Notes: a model not told the origin generated them from the letters alone. Shown: positions 1 to 7,993, numbered from the stretch's first letter. The stretch is 36,392 nt of DNA from an uncultured Planctomycetota bacterium (GCA_902766935.1 CACXFR010000185.1:1-36392), one strand, 5' to 3'. A program made the numbers and translations.

Positions 1-84
1 CGAAGTGGCGGAACTGGCAGACGCGCTAGGTTCAGGTCCTAGTCTTCGTAACAGAAGGTGAAGGTTCGAGTCCTTTCTTCGGCA
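1..84 (+). tRNA. tRNA-Leu (anticodon CAG), 5' end cut by window
   Basis: The 3' acceptor strand (77-83, CTTCGGC) pairs with the CGAAG that opens the window, so only about two 5' bases lie outside. The anticodon stem is CTAGG/CCTAG (26-30/38-42) around the loop TTCAGGT, which gives anticodon CAG at 33-35. A long variable arm of the leucine/serine class follows, then a TTCGAGT T-loop. The discriminator base is A84, as usual for tRNA-Leu. The next bases are CCT rather than CCA, so the CCA end is not fully encoded and must be added by the nucleotidyltransferase. Confidence 0.95.
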
Positions 85-90
85 CCTCAA

Positions 91-116
91 AAACCGGCCG
101 CAAGGCCGGTTTTTTT
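91..116 (+). terminator. Rho-independent terminator of tRNA-Leu
   Basis: Stem AAACCGGCC (91-99) / GGCCGGTTT (104-112) with tetraloop GCAA, running into seven T (110-116). It lies directly behind the tRNA. The same stem with a GAAA loop occurs again behind the second porin at 3777-3800. Confidence 0.9.
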
Positions 117-171
117 ATTCCCGTTCTTTTTTATCTGAACTCCTTTAACGATTTTGCCGATTGTTGGGATT

Positions 172-205
172 AGGCGGACTTTTCCGATTTTGCGGGAAAA
201 GTCCG
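172..205 (+). promoter_or_regulatory. Leader hairpin and shared 25-nt element upstream of porin 1
   Basis: A perfect 11-bp inverted repeat, CGGACTTTTCC (175-185) / GGAAAAGTCCG (195-205), has a 9-nt loop and no T-run behind it, so it is not an obvious terminator. The 25 nt at 172-196 match 3850-3874 upstream of porin 3 at 21 of 25 positions (AGGCxGACTTTxCCGATTxTxCGGG). It is either a conserved operator or 5'-leader element, or a remnant of the gene duplication. No convincing -35/-10 pair was recognised here. Confidence 0.5.
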
Positions 206-248
206 TCCGAACCGAAAAAAGAATCGATCGGAACATCTCCCCTTTGAA

Positions 249-2030
249 ATGCCAGACAGAAAAAAAATGACCGTAAACATCAAATCGACGGCGGCTTTTT
301 GCGGACAAGCGGCGAAAATTCTTTCCGTCGGCTCTTTTCTTCTCCTTTGCGCCGCCCTCGCATCCGCGGGAACCCCGGCGAATCCGGAGGCGATCCCCGA
401 GATTTCCCCGATGCCCACCTTTTTAGCGCCGCGGGTTCTCGATCCCGTCTACATGGAAATCGACGGCGCCGACGCACCGGTTTCGGACGAACCAATAGCC
501 GATGCCGAACCGGTTGCCGAACCCAAGCCGGCCCCGGCTTCAGCTCCGACTGCCGACCCCGCGCCGACCGCCGACCCCGCGCCGACCGCCGACGTTGAGC
601 CGGCCGCCGCCGAACCGGAACCCGAATCGACCGCCGGATTTGTGCTCGAATCGACCGCGGGATCTCCGGCGGGTCGGTACGTAGCGAGCGAACCGGCTCC
701 GAAATCGACCGCCGAATTCGAAGCCGAATCCGCCGCGGCGGCCCCCTACGCCGATCTGCGGCGTTCGATAGACGAACTCCAGGAGGAACTTCGCTCGCTC
801 CAGACTCAGGTCAAAAAGAAGCAGGACGTTCCCGACACCTCCAAAAAATTCAGCGCCAAAGCGGGGGGTATGCTCGCTTGGGACAGCGTGACAATCGACC
901 AGTCCGACGAAAACCGGGTTCTCTACGGCGATATCGACAACGATTTCGCCTCGCGCGACCTTCGTCTCTGGGTCAAAGGCGAAGGATACGACAACCTTGA
1001 TTACGAGGTCTGTCTGGGATACACGGGTTCCCTCTCGTTCAAAAACGTCATGCTCACGGCGAAAAACGTTCCCCTATTCGGAACCGCCCGAATCGGGTAT
1101 TTCAAGGTCGAATCGGGCCTGAACTTCGCCTCAAACGTCTACGACAACACATTCGTCGACTGGGAATCGTGCGACCGCACGTTCCAGGTCGGCCGGCGTC
1201 TCGGCGTCGGGTCGATCCATTACAACGAGGATAAAAGCCTCCGTTTCTTCACCGGCGTCTATACGGGGCAGAACCTCGCGATCGGCGACGGCAAACACGC
1301 CAACGAGAACAACGACAACGTCGGCCTGATCCTGAACACCCGCCTGACCGCCGTTCCGATCTACTCGGAAGGAGCGGACGGCGAACTGCTGGAAGTCCTC
1401 CACCTGGGCGCGGGACTGCGCTGGGTGGATCCGGGACACGATTCCAAAACGGGAGCCGACCGTCCCACGACGCTGCGGGCGGCGCCGGTCGACTGGCTTT
1501 CGGATATGACCCCGCTCCTTTCCGGCTCGATCGTCACCAACTCCTACACCGTCACCAACGTCGAGGCGGCGTGGCAGAAATCACGGTTCGGCGTCATCGG
1601 GGAAGGCCACATCGGGAATTACAGCGGTTACGACAACGCCTACGGCGTCTCGGCGACCGGCCGGTTCCTCTTAACCCCCGGCGCTTATCAGAAGTATAAC
1701 AAAAGCGGCGGCTGTTTCGCCGGGATCGCCGTGCCCGCGAACATGCGTTTCGTCGATTGCGAGAACTGGACCTGTCTCGAAGGGGGAGGCGTCTGGGAAG
1801 TCGCCGCGCAGTGGGCGTGGACCGATCTGGATGTGCTCCGCGACGTGCCGGCGTCGGTGCGCTACGGCAGAATGAACCAGTACACATTGGCGCTCAACTG
1901 GTACTGGAATCCGCAGACCCGCTGGGGACTCAACTGGATCTACGCCAAGCCGGAAAGCGGTTTCGGCGGCGCGGAAGCGGTCTCTTCGTCCCTGAACACG
2001 CTCGCCTGCCAGGTTCGGTTTACCTTCTAA
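249..2030 (+). CDS. Outer-membrane porin, OprO/OprP (phosphate-selective porin) type, paralog 1
   Basis: 593-aa secreted protein. A signal peptide spans about residues 1-40 (hydrophobic core SVGSFLLLCAALASAG). A Pro/Ala/Glu-rich linker follows at about 55-165 with ADPAPT repeats, then a short coiled coil at about 170-195 (LRRSIDELQEELRSLQ), then the barrel. The barrel resembles OprO/P porins: an ARIGYFKVESGL strand, the GRRLGVGSIHY motif, and a C-terminal phenylalanine (VRFTF), typical of outer-membrane barrels. It is the first of three tandem paralogs (others at 2249-3751 and 3905-5428) and the only one with the long linker, which could span the periplasm. No clear Shine-Dalgarno is present; Met7 at 267 is an alternative start. 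Solute specificity cannot be read from sequence. Confidence 0.85.
   Translation: MPDRKKMTVNIKSTAAFCGQAAKILSVGSFLLLCAALASAGTPANPEAIPEISPMPTFLAPRVLDPVYMEIDGADAPVSDEPIADAEPVAEPKPAPASAPTADPAPTADPAPTADVEPAAAEPEPESTAGFVLESTAGSPAGRYVASEPAPKSTAEFEAESAAAAPYADLRRSIDELQEELRSLQTQVKKKQDVPDTSKKFSAKAGGMLAWDSVTIDQSDENRVLYGDIDNDFASRDLRLWVKGEGYDNLDYEVCLGYTGSLSFKNVMLTAKNVPLFGTARIGYFKVESGLNFASNVYDNTFVDWESCDRTFQVGRRLGVGSIHYNEDKSLRFFTGVYTGQNLAIGDGKHANENNDNVGLILNTRLTAVPIYSEGADGELLEVLHLGAGLRWVDPGHDSKTGADRPTTLRAAPVDWLSDMTPLLSGSIVTNSYTVTNVEAAWQKSRFGVIGEGHIGNYSGYDNAYGVSATGRFLLTPGAYQKYNKSGGCFAGIAVPANMRFVDCENWTCLEGGGVWEVAAQWAWTDLDVLRDVPASVRYGRMNQYTLALNWYWNPQTRWGLNWIYAKPESGFGGAEAVSSSLNTLACQVRFTF
551..594 (+). repeat. 18-bp tandem repeat in the porin 1 linker
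   Basis: About 2.4 copies of an 18-bp unit (551-568, 569-586, partial 587-594), almost identical, encoding ADPAPT hexapeptides. In-frame repeats of this kind can change copy number and so linker length. The other two porins lack them. Confidence 0.8.
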
Positions 2031-2185
2031 CGGTACGGAAAAAACAATAAAACCATCGCTTTTATAGGATTTTCTCTCACGTCCTCTTTCCGGTTATACC
2101 GATTATAGGGGTCAAGCAAGAGGTTCCGGTCCGAAATCGGCATCGTCCGCCGAAGTGGTTCTGTCGGACCGAAAGTTTGACTCAT

Positions 2186-2206
2186 GACCGGGCGAAATGC
2201 CCGGTC
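2186..2206 (+). promoter_or_regulatory. Perfect hairpin in the leader of porin 2
   Basis: GACCGGGC (2186-2193) / GCCCGGTC (2199-2206) forms an 8-bp perfect stem with loop GAAAT, 43 nt before the preferred start of porin 2. No T-run follows, so it is more likely a leader structure or processing site than a terminator. The rest of the 218-nt gap 2031-2248 shows no gene. A partial copy of the porin upstream element (CCGATTATAGGGG, 2099-2111) is present. Confidence 0.5.
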
Positions 2207-2248
2207 GCTGCTGGGATGGCTGAATTATCATCCGGAAAGAGAGTTTTT

Positions 2249-3751
2249 ATGAAAAGGATTTCGCGAAAACGTGTTCTCAGAAAGAAGGTCGGCGGCGTTC
2301 TGCTCGGTCTGGGAGTGCTTCTCTCCGGCGCGGCGGTTTCCCCCGCGCATGGTCTCGACGTGCCGTCGTCGGACAGCATCGCGGCCTACCTGACGACCGC
2401 GGATCAAGGGGGTTCGGAAGACGCCGTGCTCCTCGCGGCCGCCGCGGAGGAATCCCCGGCGGCGAGCGCCGACGACGTTCAAAGGTCGATCGACGAGCTG
2501 CGGCGGCAGATCGACTCGCTCCAGGATCAGATGAGCCGAAAGCAGAACATTCCCGACACGCTCAAAAAGTTCGGGGCGCAGGCCGGAGGATTTCTCGACC
2601 TGGACGCCGTGACCATCTCACAAAACGAAGAGAACAAAACGGCGTACGGCGACATTAACAACGATTTCGCCGTTCGGGACCTTTGGCTGTGGGTTCGGGG
2701 GGAAGGTTACGGCAATATTGATTACGCGGTCATGCTCGCCTTCCCCGGCAGCCTCGCCTTTCGGGACGTCGTGCTCAACGTCAAAAACCTTCCGATCCTC
2801 GGAACGGTCCGAACCGGTTATTTCAAGGTCGAATCGGGTCTGAACAACGAGCAGTTCGTCTACGACAACACGTTCGTCGACTGGGAATCGTGCACCCGAA
2901 CCTTTATGGCGGGGCGCCGCCTCGGGGTCGCTTCGATCCACTACAACGAAGATAAGACCATGCGCCTCTTCACCGGCGTGTTCACCGGCAAAAACCTCTC
3001 GATCGGGGACGGTATGCACTCCAACGAGGACTGCGACAATCCCGGCACGATCCTGAACACCCGCCTCACGGCGCTTCCGATCTACCGCGTAAACGCGGCG
3101 GGAGATATCTGCGAACTCCTCCATCTGGGGGCGGGGTTCCGCTGGGTCAATCCCGGAAAGGATTCCGAAACCGGTCAGATACGCCGCACTGCGCTCGGCG
3201 CCGTCCCGGCGGACTGGCTCGCCGATATGCCTTCGCTCCTCGCCGGACAGATCGATTCGAACTCCTACTCGGTCACGAACATCGAAGCGGCGTGGCAGCG
3301 GGGTCAGTTCGGTCTGGTCAGCGAGGGCTACGTCGGATCCTATAACGGTTACGACAACGCCTACGGGGTCTCGACCACCGGCCGGCTTTTGCTCACCCCC
3401 GGCGCTTACCAGAAGTACAATAAGATCAACGGCTGTTTCGGCGGGATCGCCGTGCCGAACAATATGCAGTTCGTCGACTTTGAGAACTGGACCTGCCTCG
3501 AAGGGTGGGGTGTCTGGGAAGTCGCCGCGCAGTGGGCCTGGACCGATCTGGATATGCTCCGCGACGCGCCGGTGTCGGCGCACTACGGCAAAATGAACCA
3601 GTTCACCCTGGGGCTGAACTGGCACTGGAATCCGCAGACCCGCTGGGGGATCAACTGGATCCACGCCAAGCCGGAAAGCGGCGCAGGGAGTGCGGAAGCG
3701 GTCGCTTCGTCCCTGAACACCCTCGCTTTCCAGGGACGGATCACTTTCTGA
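2249..3751 (+). CDS. Outer-membrane porin, OprO/OprP type, paralog 2
   Basis: 500 aa from the ATG at 2249, chosen because a purine-rich site (GGAAAGAGAG) lies just upstream and a typical signal peptide begins there (basic MKRISRKRVLRKK, then VLLGLGVLLSGAAV). The frame is open back to 2177. After the signal sequence come a short variable region, a coiled coil (about residues 78-100, QRSIDELRRQIDSLQDQ), and a barrel very close to paralog 1. Shared motifs include FKVESGLN, YDNTFVDWESC, AGRRLGVASIHY, ENWTCLEG and a terminal FQGRITF. A strong terminator follows at 3777-3800. The long Pro/Ala linker of paralog 1 is missing. Likely a general or anion-type diffusion channel; the substrate is unknown. 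Confidence 0.85.
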   Translation: MKRISRKRVLRKKVGGVLLGLGVLLSGAAVSPAHGLDVPSSDSIAAYLTTADQGGSEDAVLLAAAAEESPAASADDVQRSIDELRRQIDSLQDQMSRKQNIPDTLKKFGAQAGGFLDLDAVTISQNEENKTAYGDINNDFAVRDLWLWVRGEGYGNIDYAVMLAFPGSLAFRDVVLNVKNLPILGTVRTGYFKVESGLNNEQFVYDNTFVDWESCTRTFMAGRRLGVASIHYNEDKTMRLFTGVFTGKNLSIGDGMHSNEDCDNPGTILNTRLTALPIYRVNAAGDICELLHLGAGFRWVNPGKDSETGQIRRTALGAVPADWLADMPSLLAGQIDSNSYSVTNIEAAWQRGQFGLVSEGYVGSYNGYDNAYGVSTTGRLLLTPGAYQKYNKINGCFGGIAVPNNMQFVDFENWTCLEGWGVWEVAAQWAWTDLDMLRDAPVSAHYGKMNQFTLGLNWHWNPQTRWGINWIHAKPESGAGSAEAVASSLNTLAFQGRITF

Positions 3752-3776
3752 AAAAAGGCGGCTTTCATTTCGCCGA

Positions 3777-3800
3777 ACCGGCCGAAAGGCCGGTTTTTTT
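3777..3800 (+). terminator. Rho-independent terminator after porin 2
   Basis: ACCGGCC (3777-3783) / GGCCGGT (3788-3794), loop GAAA, then T-run 3794-3800. It separates porin 3 from porins 1-2 transcriptionally. Confidence 0.9.
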
Positions 3801-3849
3801 GCGCCGTTTTCGATGAATTTTAACGGTGGAAAGTCCGATAAGTAAAAAT

Positions 3850-3874
3850 AGGCAGACTTTGCCGATTCTACGGG
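3850..3874 (+). promoter_or_regulatory. 25-nt element shared with the upstream region of porin 1
   Basis: AGGCAGACTTTGCCGATT and the following seven bases match 172-196 at 21 of 25 positions. The element lies 30 nt before the annotated porin 3 start, compared with about 52 nt before porin 1. Upstream GACTTT-complementary bases (AAAGTC near 3830) could pair with it, so it may also fold as a leader hairpin as in porin 1. Its role is inferred. Confidence 0.45.
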
Positions 3875-3904
3875 TTTTAACGACACGCGGCAGATCAACT
3901 TCGG

Positions 3905-5428
3905 ATGAGGGATTATCTCCCGGGACAAAAGATGAGCCTTGCCCCCTTCCTCAGCGTCTTCGATTCCGTGCGGTCCTTTTCGGCGGCCGCGCTGCGTCCG
4001 CTCTGCGCTCTCTTCGCCGCCGCGGGAATGATCGCGGCGGGCGCCGCCCTTTACGCCGAAAACGCTTCGATCGCTCCCGTCTCCGAGGAAATCGAAGCGG
4101 GGATTCCCGACGGCTTTGAACTTGAAACCCGCGGCGCGTCCGATCCGGCCGATCTTCAGGCATCGCTCGACCGGCTGAAGGCCCAAATCGACGCGCTTCG
4201 GAAGGAACTCGACGGAAAGCAGGATGTTCCCGACACCCGGAAGAAATTCTCGGCGCGCGTCGGCGGGATGCTCGAAATCGAATCGGTCGCCGTCGACCAA
4301 AGCCGGACCAATCGGGAAATTTACGGCGACATCGATAACGATTACGGGTTCCGGGACGTTCGAGTCTGGGTAAAAGGGGACGGATACGAAAACCTGGCCT
4401 ACAACGTTACGCTCGGTTTTACCGGACGGCTCACTTTCAAAAATGTCGCCCTCACCGCCAAGGAACTCCCGATCCTGGGAAACGTCACCGTCGGCCACTA
4501 CGACGTCGAGATGGGCATGGGATACCTGGAGAGCACCTACGACTACACGTTCGTCGAAGAGGACTCCGTCAACACCACGTTCAGTTTCGGGCGCCGGCTC
4601 GGCATCGGCACGGTTCATTACGGCGCCGACCAGAACGTCCGCTTCTTCGCCGGCATCTATACCGGCAAACCCCTTTCGATCGGCGATGGGAAACACGCGA
4701 ACGAAAACTGCGACAACGTCGGTCTTCTCCTCAACACCCGCCTGACGGCGGTGCCGGTCTACCGCGAGACGGCCGACGGCGCGCTCGACGAGGTTTTCCA
4801 TCTGGGCGGCGCGTTCTGCTGGGTCAATCCGGGAAAGGACGCCGAAACCGGCCGGTACCGTCCGACGACGCTGACGGCCTCCCCGACCGACTGGCTCGCG
4901 GATATGCCGGCGCTCATCAGCGGCGAGCTCGAAACCAACACCTATTCCGTCACAGGAATCGAAACCGCCTGGCAGCGGCGTCGGCTCGGCGTGATCGGCG
5001 AAGGTTTTATCGGCAGCTACAACGGCTACGACAACGCCTATGGCGTCGCGGCGACCGCCCGGCTCCTCTTAACCCCCGGCGCCTATCAGAAATACGACAA
5101 GAGCGGCGGCTATTTCGCCGGGATCCACATTCCCGAGAATATGCGCTTTATCGACTACGGAAACCACACCTGCCTCGAAGGGTGGGGCGCCTGGGAACTC
5201 GTCGGACAGTGGTCGTGGACCGATCTGGATACGCTCGCCGACGCGCCCCGCGCCGACTTCGCCGGCCGGATGAAGCAGTACACGGCGGCGGTCAACTGGT
5301 ATTGGAATCCGCAGGTCCGCTGGGGGGTCAACTGGATCTACGCCGAGCCGGCCGGCAGCCCGCGCGGCGGCGGCGACGTTTCCTCCTCGGTCAACGCGAT
5401 GGCGTGCCAGGCGCGCTTTACGTTCTGA
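3905..5428 (+). CDS. Outer-membrane porin, OprO/OprP type, paralog 3
   Basis: 507 aa from the ATG at 3905; ATG 3932 (MSLAPFLSVF) is an equally plausible start, and neither has a strong Shine-Dalgarno. A signal peptide (LCALFAAAGMIAAGAALYAENA), a coiled coil at about residues 75-103 (LQASLDRLKAQIDALRKEL), then the barrel. The barrel is clearly homologous to the two genes before it but is the most divergent copy: the FKVESGLN segment reads YDVEMGMGYLEST and YDNTFVDWE becomes YDYTFVEEDS. GRRLGIG and the C-terminal phenylalanine (QARFTF) are kept. A bidirectional terminator follows. The divergence around the predicted constriction strands suggests different solute preference (inference). Confidence 0.85.
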   Translation: MRDYLPGQKMSLAPFLSVFDSVRSFSAAALRPLCALFAAAGMIAAGAALYAENASIAPVSEEIEAGIPDGFELETRGASDPADLQASLDRLKAQIDALRKELDGKQDVPDTRKKFSARVGGMLEIESVAVDQSRTNREIYGDIDNDYGFRDVRVWVKGDGYENLAYNVTLGFTGRLTFKNVALTAKELPILGNVTVGHYDVEMGMGYLESTYDYTFVEEDSVNTTFSFGRRLGIGTVHYGADQNVRFFAGIYTGKPLSIGDGKHANENCDNVGLLLNTRLTAVPVYRETADGALDEVFHLGGAFCWVNPGKDAETGRYRPTTLTASPTDWLADMPALISGELETNTYSVTGIETAWQRRRLGVIGEGFIGSYNGYDNAYGVAATARLLLTPGAYQKYDKSGGYFAGIHIPENMRFIDYGNHTCLEGWGAWELVGQWSWTDLDTLADAPRADFAGRMKQYTAAVNWYWNPQVRWGVNWIYAEPAGSPRGGGDVSSSVNAMACQARFTF

Positions 5429-5448
5429 TCGGAAAATCGCGGAAAAGA

Positions 5449-5490
5449 AAAGACGCGGAAAAAAACCGAAGGGGCTCTTTCCGCGTCTTT
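5449..5490. terminator. Bidirectional terminator between convergent genes
   Basis: Perfect 12-bp inverted repeat AAAGACGCGGAA (5449-5460) / TTCCGCGTCTTT (5479-5490) with an 18-nt loop. It lies between the 3' ends of porin 3 (plus) and the chorismatase-like gene (minus). Confidence 0.8.
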
Positions 5491-5514
5491 ACGAAAAGCG
5501 GCCGGAAAGCCGGA

Positions 5515-6771
5515 TTAATTCTCTTCTTTGCTGCAGACCGCCAGCCCCTCGACCTCGACCAACAGGTCGTCGCGGCAGATGTCGGTAAACGTGTAGGTGA
5601 TCGGCGTGCCGCGGAACGCCTCGTCGGCGATCGAACGGATCAGGGGATAGTCGGCTTCCCGCTTGATGTAAACGCGCGCGATCGCCAGGTTGTCCAACGT
5701 GGCGTAAAAGCCGTGAAGACCGTGGCGCTCCAGGTTCGCCCCCGATATCAGGTCGAGGACGTTGCGGATCGTACGGCGCGTCTGCGCGGCGGGGTCGCCG
5801 ATAAACTGCGTTTCGGAATCGTTGATACTGGCGGTGCCGGAAACGTAGATGTGGCAGGTGTTTTTTGAGGAAACCGCCATCGCCCGCGAGAACTTCGGGC
5901 TCTGGGGACTGTAGACCGCGCCGTAGTCGAACGCCGGGGTCTGTTCCGGGTTTTCGAGGGGGACGGTCACCAGCCCGGGGGACTGTTCGGCGTCGGTGCG
6001 CACCGCGATCGCCGCCATCCGAATCCCAAGTCCGTCGGCGCCGATTCCGGTGCTCGCCGGATAGACCGCGCCGTGTTTTCCCTCGGGAACGAATTTCTGA
6101 AGGAAACGGACACCGCTGAAAAAATCGGTTCGCGCGCGGTTAAGCTCCTTGTAACGCTGCGTCGCCCCTTCGGGCCGCGTAATGCTCCCCTGATAAAGCC
6201 AGGTGCGCAAGAGATCCGACGTGTCGAACCCGCTGCGCCGCATTTCGGCCCTCATCTCCTCGAAAGTCTCGATCGACTCATCGTAGGCCGGCCCCGCCTC
6301 GGTCCGCGGGGCGAAGTCGCCGAAACGCCCGTAGGAAACGTCGCCGATGTCGTAGAGAACCGCGTGCGGGCCGCGGCGGATGATCCGGATGCGGCGCTTT
6401 TCCCCTTTAATGGCCAAAAGTTCAAAGACGAAAGGTTCCGCCTCTTCGCAGGGGCTCTGCGGCACGTAGGTGATCACCGGAAGATAGTCGCCGTAATACC
6501 CGACCAGAAGCGGCTCGATCACATGGCGGTCGGCCATACTTCGGAGAAACACCGTTTGGGAAACCACGCACCCCTGAAGACGCTCGCGTTTGAGGAGCGC
6601 GTCGAATTTATCGATCGACGATTCGACGGCTTTTTTCAGATCCCCGGTTTCCGTCGGCGCGACGACGGCGTGAAAGTAAATCACGCCGTCGTTTTCGATA
6701 AGCGAGTAACAGCTGCCGAGTACCGATGTCTTATAAAACGGCTGTTCATGCTTGCGAACCAAATCTGTCAT
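5515..6771 (-). CDS. Chorismatase-like (FkbO/Hyg5/XanB2-type) protein with RidA-like fold
   Basis: 418 aa from ATG 6771, chosen because AAGG lies about 8 nt upstream; a TTG at 6789 extends it by six residues. No signal peptide, so cytoplasmic. The C-terminal part (about residues 295-412: HIYVSGTASI, FIGDPAAQTRRTI, ARVYIKREADY, CRDDLLVEVEGLAV) resembles the C-terminal RidA/YjgF-like segment of chorismatases, which hydrolyse chorismate to hydroxybenzoates or dihydroxycyclohexadienoate. A Cys (C399) seven residues before a Glu (E406) matches, from memory, the spacing of the Hyg5 catalytic pair. The N-terminal 290 residues are also compatible with that family. The product class (3- or 4-hydroxybenzoate or neither) cannot be decided. 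Its neighbours, porin 3 and rpsI, give no pathway clue. A plain RidA-family protein is the alternative. Confidence 0.6.
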   Translation of the reverse strand: MTDLVRKHEQPFYKTSVLGSCYSLIENDGVIYFHAVVAPTETGDLKKAVESSIDKFDALLKRERLQGCVVSQTVFLRSMADRHVIEPLLVGYYGDYLPVITYVPQSPCEEAEPFVFELLAIKGEKRRIRIIRRGPHAVLYDIGDVSYGRFGDFAPRTEAGPAYDESIETFEEMRAEMRRSGFDTSDLLRTWLYQGSITRPEGATQRYKELNRARTDFFSGVRFLQKFVPEGKHGAVYPASTGIGADGLGIRMAAIAVRTDAEQSPGLVTVPLENPEQTPAFDYGAVYSPQSPKFSRAMAVSSKNTCHIYVSGTASINDSETQFIGDPAAQTRRTIRNVLDLISGANLERHGLHGFYATLDNLAIARVYIKREADYPLIRSIADEAFRGTPITYTFTDICRDDLLVEVEGLAVCSKEEN

Positions 6772-6836
6772 GGCGCGGCCTTGCTTCAATGCGTAGATTA
6801 TGCGGGGACGGTGAGAAACACAAACGGCGTTTTACA

Positions 6837-6867
6837 AAAAAAGGGACACTTGACGCGTCCCTTTTTT
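6837..6867 (-). terminator. Terminator of the rplM-rpsI operon
   Basis: 11-bp perfect stem AAAAAAGGGAC (6837-6847) / GTCCCTTTTTT (6857-6867), loop of 9 nt. On the minus strand it lies just downstream of rpsI and ends in a U-run; the A/T symmetry lets it act in both directions. The chorismatase-like gene starts 66 nt further on. Confidence 0.85.
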
Positions 6868-6892
6868 CGCAAAAACAGACGACTCCGAAAAA

Positions 6893-7318
6893 TTAACGTT
6901 TCGAGAACTGCGTACCGCGGCGGGCCTTGCGGAAACCGTACTTTTTGCGCTCGACTTCGCGTGCGTCGCGGGTCAGGAGGCTCTTCTCGCGAAGCTTCGG
7001 TTCGACTTCCGGATCGAATTCTTTCAGCGCGCGGGCGATCCCCATTTTGCAGGCGTCGGCCTGACCGGTGGTGCCGCCGCCGTGAACCAGAATGACGACG
7101 TCGACGACGTCGCGCTTTTCGGTGGCCAGAAGCGGAGCCAGGACGGCGTTGCGATGCTGGGCGGTGCGGAAGAATTCCTCGAACTCGCGGTTGTTAACGC
7201 TGATTTTGCCGGTGCCGGGACGGACGCGAACGCGCGCGACGGACGTCTTACGGCGGCCGGTTCCGAGCTTGTCGTTTTTCCCGTTCCCCTCGATAACGTA
7301 ATTGCCACGTTTAATCAT
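6893..7318 (-). CDS. rpsI: 30S ribosomal protein S9 (uS9)
   Basis: 141 aa. The family core is clear: GTGRRKTSVARVRVRPG near residues 19-35, VHGGGTTGQADACKMGIARAL in the middle, and the basic C-terminal tail RKKYGFRKARRGTQFSKR, which reaches the P-site tRNA in the ribosome. The extra N-terminal MIKRGNYVIEGNGKNDK is slightly longer than in E. coli. It lies 42 nt downstream of rplM in the usual rplM-rpsI order and is followed by a strong terminator. The ATG at 7318 has only a weak purine site (TAGAG). Confidence 0.97.
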   Translation of the reverse strand: MIKRGNYVIEGNGKNDKLGTGRRKTSVARVRVRPGTGKISVNNREFEEFFRTAQHRNAVLAPLLATEKRDVVDVVILVHGGGTTGQADACKMGIARALKEFDPEVEPKLREKSLLTRDAREVERKKYGFRKARRGTQFSKR

Positions 7319-7360
7319 TTGACTCTATTCCCTTATTGTATGTTGTTCTTGATTGATTCT

Positions 7361-7804
7361 TTACTTCTTGACAGCCAACTCGATCGGTTCGGGCTTTTGA
7401 GCCTGATGAGTATGATTTTGATCGCTGGTGTAGAGCTTCAGCTTTTCGAGCATCTGAACGGCAAGCTTGTTTTTCGGGAGCATACGGCGAACCGCTTCGC
7501 GGAGAATCATTTCCGGATGCTTGGCAAAACGTTCCTTGGCCGATTCGCTCCGCAGACGGGGATAACCGGTATTCCACGTGTAGCGTTTGTTTTCCCACTT
7601 GCGGCCGGTGAACTTCACCTTGTCGACGTTGGTAACGATGACGTAGTCGCCGCAGTCAACGTGCGGGGTATAGGTCGGGCGATGCTTCCCCATCAGAATC
7701 ATCGCGATATCGCTCGCCAGACGTCCGACGACTTTATCCGTGCCGTCCACGATCCACCATTTTTTTTCGACCGCGCCGGGCTTAGCCATATATGTTTTTT
7801 CCAT
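7361..7804 (-). CDS. rplM: 50S ribosomal protein L13 (uL13)
   Basis: 147 aa from ATG 7804. That start is preferred because MEKTYMAKPGAVEKKWWIVD aligns with the usual uL13 N-terminus; ATG 7789 would give 142 aa. The core motifs VVGRLASDIAMILMGKH, YTPHVDCGDYVIVTN and KWENKRYTWNTGYPRLRSES are typical. The helix EMILREAVRRMLPKNKLAVQMLEKLKLY closes the domain, and a short lysine-rich tail follows. uL13 is an early-assembly 50S protein. It is first in the operon with rpsI; the 286-nt region upstream is shared with the divergent glycosidase gene. Confidence 0.97.
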   Translation of the reverse strand: MEKTYMAKPGAVEKKWWIVDGTDKVVGRLASDIAMILMGKHRPTYTPHVDCGDYVIVTNVDKVKFTGRKWENKRYTWNTGYPRLRSESAKERFAKHPEMILREAVRRMLPKNKLAVQMLEKLKLYTSDQNHTHQAQKPEPIELAVKK

Positions 7805-7964
7805 TTTGATTAACCTGCTGAATTTGGGTTGTGAGGTTGAAGTAACTGACGTCGGTGAAAGGGATGTTCCCGCATCCTTCTTTCGTCTGAAAAAGGGAAA
7901 ATCCGCCGCACGGCTGAACGGGACCGAACGGACGCGTTCTGAGTTAAGAGAACAAAGCGCCCCC

Positions 7965-7993
7965 TTTACAGACACATAGACAATTGCTATTTT
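7965..7993 (+). promoter_or_regulatory. Candidate promoter for the GH106-like gene
   Basis: TTTACA (7965-7970), 17-nt spacer, TATTTT (7988-7993), about 100 nt before the ATG at 8091. It lies in the divergent region 7805-8090. I could not find an equally good pair for rplM on the other strand. Confidence 0.4.

Noticed and set aside
2031-2248. A small gene between porins 1 and 2
   Set aside because: No frame with start, ribosome site and plausible composition; only a hairpin and a partial upstream element are seen.
2618-4801. Long minus-strand open frame (727 codons) across porins 2 and 3
   Set aside because: It is antisense to two clear porin genes, crosses their terminator, has no recognisable domain, and is explained by strong third-position GC bias.
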